From: an uncultured Atopobium sp.
GTDB lineage: Bacteria; Actinomycetota; Coriobacteriia; Coriobacteriales; Atopobiaceae
Direction of reading: 5' to 3'
DNA: 17,697 nt
Assembly: GCA_937990665.1 (NCBI GenBank)
Contig: CALKRF010000018.1
Location: 1 to 17,697, forward strand
In this document: piece after piece, positions 14,767-17,697 of the stretch
How the letters are laid out: every line of letters starts with the position of its first letter
Position numbering within the stretch: position 1 is the first letter of the stretch
Program-made: the position numbers and the translations under genes
Notes under the pieces: generated by a model
Databases searched by the model: none
Told to the model about the DNA's origin: nothing
The model's input: the letters and a program-made list of their open reading frames with translations, nothing else

Positions 14767-16482
14767 TTGAAGCACTGGATGCGCATGTCTTCTTTGTATG
14801 CACCAACACTCAAAGAAGACCCAGCTGAGGCTGTACTTGCAAGTCACCGCCTGCTCCTTCGTGCTGGCATGATCAGAAAGACCGCTGCAGGCCTCTACTC
14901 TTATCTGCCACTTGCATGGCGCTCTCTTTTAAAGATTGAGGCCATCATCCGCGATGAGATGGATGGCATTGGTGCTCAGGAGATTCTTGTTCCTATTATG
15001 ACCCCCGCTGAGCTCTGGGAAGAGTCTGGTCGTTGGGACGTCTATGGTGATGAGCTCATGCGTATGCATGACCGTCATGATCGTCAGTTTGCTCTTGGCC
15101 CAACTCACGAGGAAACTTTCACAGACCTTATTAGAAATGAGCTCAAGAGCTATAAGCAGCTTCCTGTAACGCTCTATCAGATTCAGGATAAGTTCCGTGA
15201 CGAGCGTCGTCCACGCTTTGGTCTTATGCGTGGCCGTGAGTTCATTATGAAAGACGGATATTCCTTCTCGGCAAATCAAGAGTCGCTGCAAGAGTGCTAT
15301 GACCAGGAGAAGGTTGCTTACCAGAACGTTTGTGACCGCACACGTCTTAAGGCTCTGCAGGTAGTTGCAGACTCTGGTCAGATTGGTGGAGACACCTCTG
15401 TTGAGTTTATGGCGCTGGCAGAGGCTGGCGAGGCAAGCCTAGTCTATTGCGATTGCGGCTATGCTGCAGATACTGAGGCAGCTGCAGCAAAGATCAACGT
15501 AGAAGAGCGTGAGTCTGGCAAGATGTGTGAGATTCACACCCCTGGTATTGGCTCCATTGATGATGTAGCTGAGTTCCTTCACGTTTCACCTGCAGCAACT
15601 CGTAAGGCTCTAGCTCTTGTTGACGGAAACGGTAAGCCAGTTGTGTGCTTTGTTCCAGGCACACATGAGCTCAATGAAGTTAAAGCTGAGCACGTCTTTG
15701 GTGACTATCACATGATGACCGATGAAGAGCTTGAAGAGTATGGCCTCATCAAGGGCTTCATTGGACCTGTTGGTCTACCTGAGGGTATCCGCGTTGTTGG
15801 AGACCTCTCTCTTGAGGATACTCAGTGGTGGCTCTGCGGTGCTAATAAGGCAGACTACCACCTTGATCACGTTGAGCTTGGCCGTGACTTTGAGATTAAC
15901 GAGTGGAAAGACCTTGTCACTTCTCAGGAGGGCGATATTTGTCCTGAGTGTGGTCTTCCTCTGCATGCTGCTCGCGGTATTGAGGTTGGCCAGGTCTTCC
16001 AGCTTGGCACCAAGTACTCTTCAGCTCTTAACGCTACCTTCACCGACGAAAACGGCGAGGATAAGCCTCTGGTTATGGGCTGCTACGGCATTGGTGTTTC
16101 CAGGCTGCTTGCTGCTGTTGTTGAGCAATACAATGACGAGAAGGGCATCAAGTGGCCAGTCTCTGTTGCTCCTTATGAGGTTTCTGTTCTTTGTCTTTCT
16201 GACAAAGACCCAGAGATTTGGGATGCAGCAGGTTCTGTAGCTGACGCTTGCGTTGCTGCTGGTCTTGAGACTGTTGTTGATGACCGTGCAGAGCGTCCTG
16301 GTGTCAAGTTTGCTGATGCAGACCTTATCGGTTTCCCATGGCAGGTAATTGTGGGCAAGAAGGGCGTTGCAAATGGCATTGCAGAAGTCAAAGAGCGGGC
16401 TACCGGTGAGCGCTTTGAGGTTGCCCTTGATGAGGTTGCTTCTTGGTTGGCAGAGAAGATTCTTCCAGAGCGCGAGCTTTAA
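14767..16482 (+). CDS. proS: Prolyl-tRNA synthetase, bacterial type with INS editing domain
   Basis: ProRS charges tRNA-Pro. The 571-residue protein is the prokaryote-like form: a class II catalytic core with the N-terminal LKEDPAEA and TAAGLYSYLPL region, motif 2 FRDERRPRFGLMRGREFIMKD beginning at F143, an inserted YbaK-like INS domain at about 225-410 that hydrolyses mischarged Ala-tRNA, motif 3 GCYGIGVSRLL at 438-448, and a C-terminal anticodon-binding domain. The CPEC at the end of the insert is common in the family. I choose TTG 14767 because AAAGGAA (14754-14760) is spaced six bases upstream. An ATG at 14779, giving MRMSSLY as in most homologues, is possible but its ribosome site would be 18 bp away. 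No clear terminator follows. Confidence 0.96.
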   Translation: MKHWMRMSSLYAPTLKEDPAEAVLASHRLLLRAGMIRKTAAGLYSYLPLAWRSLLKIEAIIRDEMDGIGAQEILVPIMTPAELWEESGRWDVYGDELMRMHDRHDRQFALGPTHEETFTDLIRNELKSYKQLPVTLYQIQDKFRDERRPRFGLMRGREFIMKDGYSFSANQESLQECYDQEKVAYQNVCDRTRLKALQVVADSGQIGGDTSVEFMALAEAGEASLVYCDCGYAADTEAAAAKINVEERESGKMCEIHTPGIGSIDDVAEFLHVSPAATRKALALVDGNGKPVVCFVPGTHELNEVKAEHVFGDYHMMTDEELEEYGLIKGFIGPVGLPEGIRVVGDLSLEDTQWWLCGANKADYHLDHVELGRDFEINEWKDLVTSQEGDICPECGLPLHAARGIEVGQVFQLGTKYSSALNATFTDENGEDKPLVMGCYGIGVSRLLAAVVEQYNDEKGIKWPVSVAPYEVSVLCLSDKDPEIWDAAGSVADACVAAGLETVVDDRAERPGVKFADADLIGFPWQVIVGKKGVANGIAEVKERATGERFEVALDEVASWLAEKILPEREL

Positions 16483-16529
16483 AATATACAACCAATTAGA
16501 AAATTGTCGAGAAAAACAGAGCTTTGGTT

Positions 16530-16538
16530 TGCTATAGT
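16530..16538 (+). promoter_or_regulatory. Extended -10 promoter for tRNA-Ala
   Basis: TGCTATAGT contains TATAGT (16533-16538, five of six) with the TGn extension. No good -35 lies at normal spacing: TTGTCG at 16504 is 23 bp away. The tRNA begins 18 bp after the hexamer, leaving about 11 nt of 5' leader for RNase P to remove. Confidence 0.55.
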
Positions 16539-16556
16539 ATTTTCCGCACCACGTTC

Positions 16557-16632
16557 GGGGAATTAGCTCAGCTGGGAGAGCGCATGACTGGCAGTCATGA
16601 GGTCAGGGGTTCGATCCCCCTATTCTCCACCA
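16557..16632 (+). tRNA. tRNA-Ala (anticodon GGC)
   Basis: The 76-base cloverleaf includes the encoded CCA. Acceptor GGGGAAT pairs with ATTCTCC and includes a G3-U70 wobble, the alanine identity element. The anticodon stem CATGA/TCATG encloses the loop CTGGCAG, giving anticodon GGC, which reads GCC/GCU. The T-arm is CAGGGG TTCGATC CCCCT. It has its own promoter and a terminator 10 bp downstream. Confidence 0.96.
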
Positions 16633-16641
16633 CGAATTCTG

Positions 16642-16667
16642 GCGGCGGCATCAGTCGCCGCTTTTTT
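16642..16667 (+). terminator. Intrinsic terminator between the two tRNA genes
   Basis: GCGGCGGC (16642-16649) pairs with GTCGCCGC (16654-16661, one G-U) across the loop ATCA, followed by six T (16662-16667). Only 5 bp separate the T-run from the next tRNA. Confidence 0.9.
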
Positions 16668-16672
16668 CTTAC

Positions 16673-16748
16673 GGGCTCATGGCGCAACGGTTAGCGCAGG
16701 GGACTCATAATCCCTGGGTTGGGGGTTCAAATCCCTCTGGGCCCACCA
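16673..16748 (+). tRNA. tRNA with CAT anticodon (elongator Met or Ile2)
   Basis: The 76-base cloverleaf includes CCA. Acceptor GGGCTCA pairs with TGGGCCC, and the anticodon stem GGGGA/TCCCT encloses CTCATAA, giving anticodon CAT. It is not the initiator, because base pair 1-72 is a regular G-C rather than the initiator mismatch. CAT tRNAs that are not initiators are either elongator Met or Ile2, whose C34 is converted to lysidine by TilS to read AUA. The C4-G69 pair resembles Ile2 more than E. coli elongator Met, but position 5 is a U-G pair, so I leave the identity open. Confidence 0.93.
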
Positions 16749-16758
16749 AACACACATG

Positions 16759-16796
16759 TGGCGAGAAACCCTTTGGTTTTCTCGCCATTTCTTTTA
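16759..16796 (+). terminator. Intrinsic terminator after the CAT tRNA
   Basis: TGGCGAGAAA (16759-16768) pairs with TTTCTCGCCA (16778-16787), and two further C-G pairs close the loop after a one-base bulge. A T-rich tail TTTCTTTTA follows. Confidence 0.88.
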
Positions 16797-16850
16797 CCGA
16801 AACTCTCTACCGTTCAATGATTCGATTACTTAATTTATATAAAAGACGGG

Positions 16851-16856
16851 TACAAT
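16851..16856 (+). promoter_or_regulatory. Possible -10 element for the membrane-protein gene
   Basis: TACAAT (five of six) lies 32 bp before the ATG at 16889, downstream of the tRNA terminator and an AT-rich tract (TTAATTTATATAAAA, 16830-16844). A matching -35 is not convincing. Confidence 0.4.
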
Positions 16857-16888
16857 AGCCAAAGTGATATTTGATAGATAGGGGATAT

Positions 16889-17266
16889 ATGACTCCTGAG
16901 ACTCGCAAAATGAAGCTCTTTAGTCTGGCGCTTTTGGTTGGCGGACTTTTAGGTCTTGTTAATGTTGCGGTTCTTGTAATTGGTGCTGGTCCATCAATTG
17001 ATTCCGCTCTTCTTTTGCTTGCAAGTATGATCTCGCTTCTAACTGGTGGTTATGCAGCTAGAGAGGCTAATGTTCCTAATAGGGCTGCAGCAGCCTATCC
17101 TATGATTTTTGGATCATGTGTGGTCTTGGCAGTAACTGTTGTGGCTCAGTTGATTATGACTCCTTCTGTAACGTTGCAGTTTATTGAGCTGTTTGCTCTA
17201 TTGGCAATGGCAAGCGCTGTTGCTCGAGGATCTCATAAAGTCAAAAAATCTCTCGAAGCCAAGTAA
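16889..17266 (+). CDS. Small four-helix membrane protein, function unknown
   Basis: I do not recognise this 125-residue protein. After a short charged N-terminus it shows four hydrophobic segments at about 10-32, 37-56, 71-90 and 94-112, a short Arg/Asn loop (58-65) after helix 2, and a basic C-terminal tail (HKVKKSLEAK). The positive charges put both ends and the middle loop in the cytoplasm by the positive-inside rule. There are no Cys-His metal motifs or catalytic signatures. The ATG at 16889 has AGGGG four bases upstream; an in-frame TTG at 16871 has no site. It is followed after 67 bp by a second protein of similar size and layout, so they may be cotranscribed. Confidence 0.85.
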   Translation: MTPETRKMKLFSLALLVGGLLGLVNVAVLVIGAGPSIDSALLLLASMISLLTGGYAAREANVPNRAAAAYPMIFGSCVVLAVTVVAQLIMTPSVTLQFIELFALLAMASAVARGSHKVKKSLEAK

Positions 17267-17333
17267 GTTTTCTTATTGTTCTAGCTCCTCTTGTGTACGT
17301 TTTTCTTTGTGAACTGACTTGTTGGGGGTTTGT

Positions 17334-17697
17334 ATGGATCGCGGAACTAAGTTGATGATGGCCCTTTCCTCTATGCTTGGCGCGCTGGGCGTTGCTGGAA
17401 TTGTCATTTTTGCCTTCTCAGTTGGCTATGGTCGTTTCTCTTCAAGCATGATTGTGCTTCTGTTGTGCAGCTTAATGGCAGTTTATTGCTGCTATATTCT
17501 TCAGAAATGCATTAGTTTGGCTAAAGACTTTGAGAAAACCCACGGCATTGTCCGTCTTGTTGCTGGTATTGAGCTCATTCTCTTTACCATTGAATGGGTT
17601 TTTGTATCGCAGCTTTCATCTCAGCCTATGGTAATTACGCCAATGATTCTTCAGCTTATCTTCCTGGGAATTATTCTTGTTCAGATGAATAAAGCTG
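17334..17697 (+). CDS. Small multi-helix membrane protein, 3'-truncated by the window edge
   Basis: I do not recognise this protein. The frame is open from ATG 17334 to the last base (121 codons and one base), with GGGGG five bases upstream of the ATG. Hydrophobic segments lie at about 8-31, 38-57, 73-93 and 101-118; the loop between helices 2 and 3 is charged (KDFEKTH, 64-70). C45, C52, C53 and C59 cluster in or near helix 2. Size and helix order resemble the preceding gene although direct sequence similarity is weak. No terminator is visible between the two. Confidence 0.8.
   Translation, partial: MDRGTKLMMALSSMLGALGVAGIVIFAFSVGYGRFSSSMIVLLLCSLMAVYCCYILQKCISLAKDFEKTHGIVRLVAGIELILFTIEWVFVSQLSSQPMVITPMILQLIFLGIILVQMNKA

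Noticed and set aside
16673..16748. CAT tRNA as the initiator tRNA-fMet
   Set aside because: Pair 1-72 is G-C rather than the initiator mismatch.

Overview
The window is a compact, entirely plus-strand stretch of bacterial housekeeping chromosome. Gene order, a moderate-to-low GC content, the MEP isoprenoid pathway and the protein sequences suggest a low-GC actinomycete of the Coriobacteriia, perhaps the Atopobiaceae (Atopobium, Lancefieldella or Olsenella). That placement is inferred from recall, not from a search. I see no mobile element, CRISPR array, phage gene or minus-strand gene.

Region 1 (1-5934) is a DNA and RNA maintenance block: the 3' part of rnhB with an intrinsic terminator, then yraN-comM(yifB)-dprA-trmFO-xerC, nearly gapless and probably one operon. 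yraN is preceded by a perfect hairpin that buries its ribosome binding site. Its products handle incoming DNA (DprA, ComM/YifB), chromosome dimers (Xer) and tRNA modification (TrmFO). The topA gene that usually lies between dprA and trmFO in Gram-positives is absent here.

Region 2 (5935-7927) is the rpsB-tsf transcription unit. It has a plausible sigma-70-type promoter, a structured 5' leader of about 130 nt that could be an S2 autoregulatory element, strong codon bias and a textbook terminator.

Region 3 (7928-16482) is the conserved translation and envelope operon pyrH-frr-uppS-cdsA-dxr-rseP-ispG-proS. It links ribosome recycling and UMP supply with isoprenoid synthesis (Dxr, IspG), the undecaprenyl carrier (UppS), phospholipid precursor (CdsA), intramembrane proteolysis (RseP) and prolyl-tRNA supply. 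Most of its genes start with GTG or TTG. pyrH looks leaderless. RseP carries what looks like a winged-helix domain in its cytoplasmic loop; this is the most unusual protein architecture in the window.

Region 4 (16483-17697) holds a tRNA-Ala(GGC) gene, an intrinsic terminator, a CAT-anticodon tRNA (elongator Met or Ile2), another terminator, and two consecutive small four-helix membrane proteins of unknown function. The second runs off the window end.
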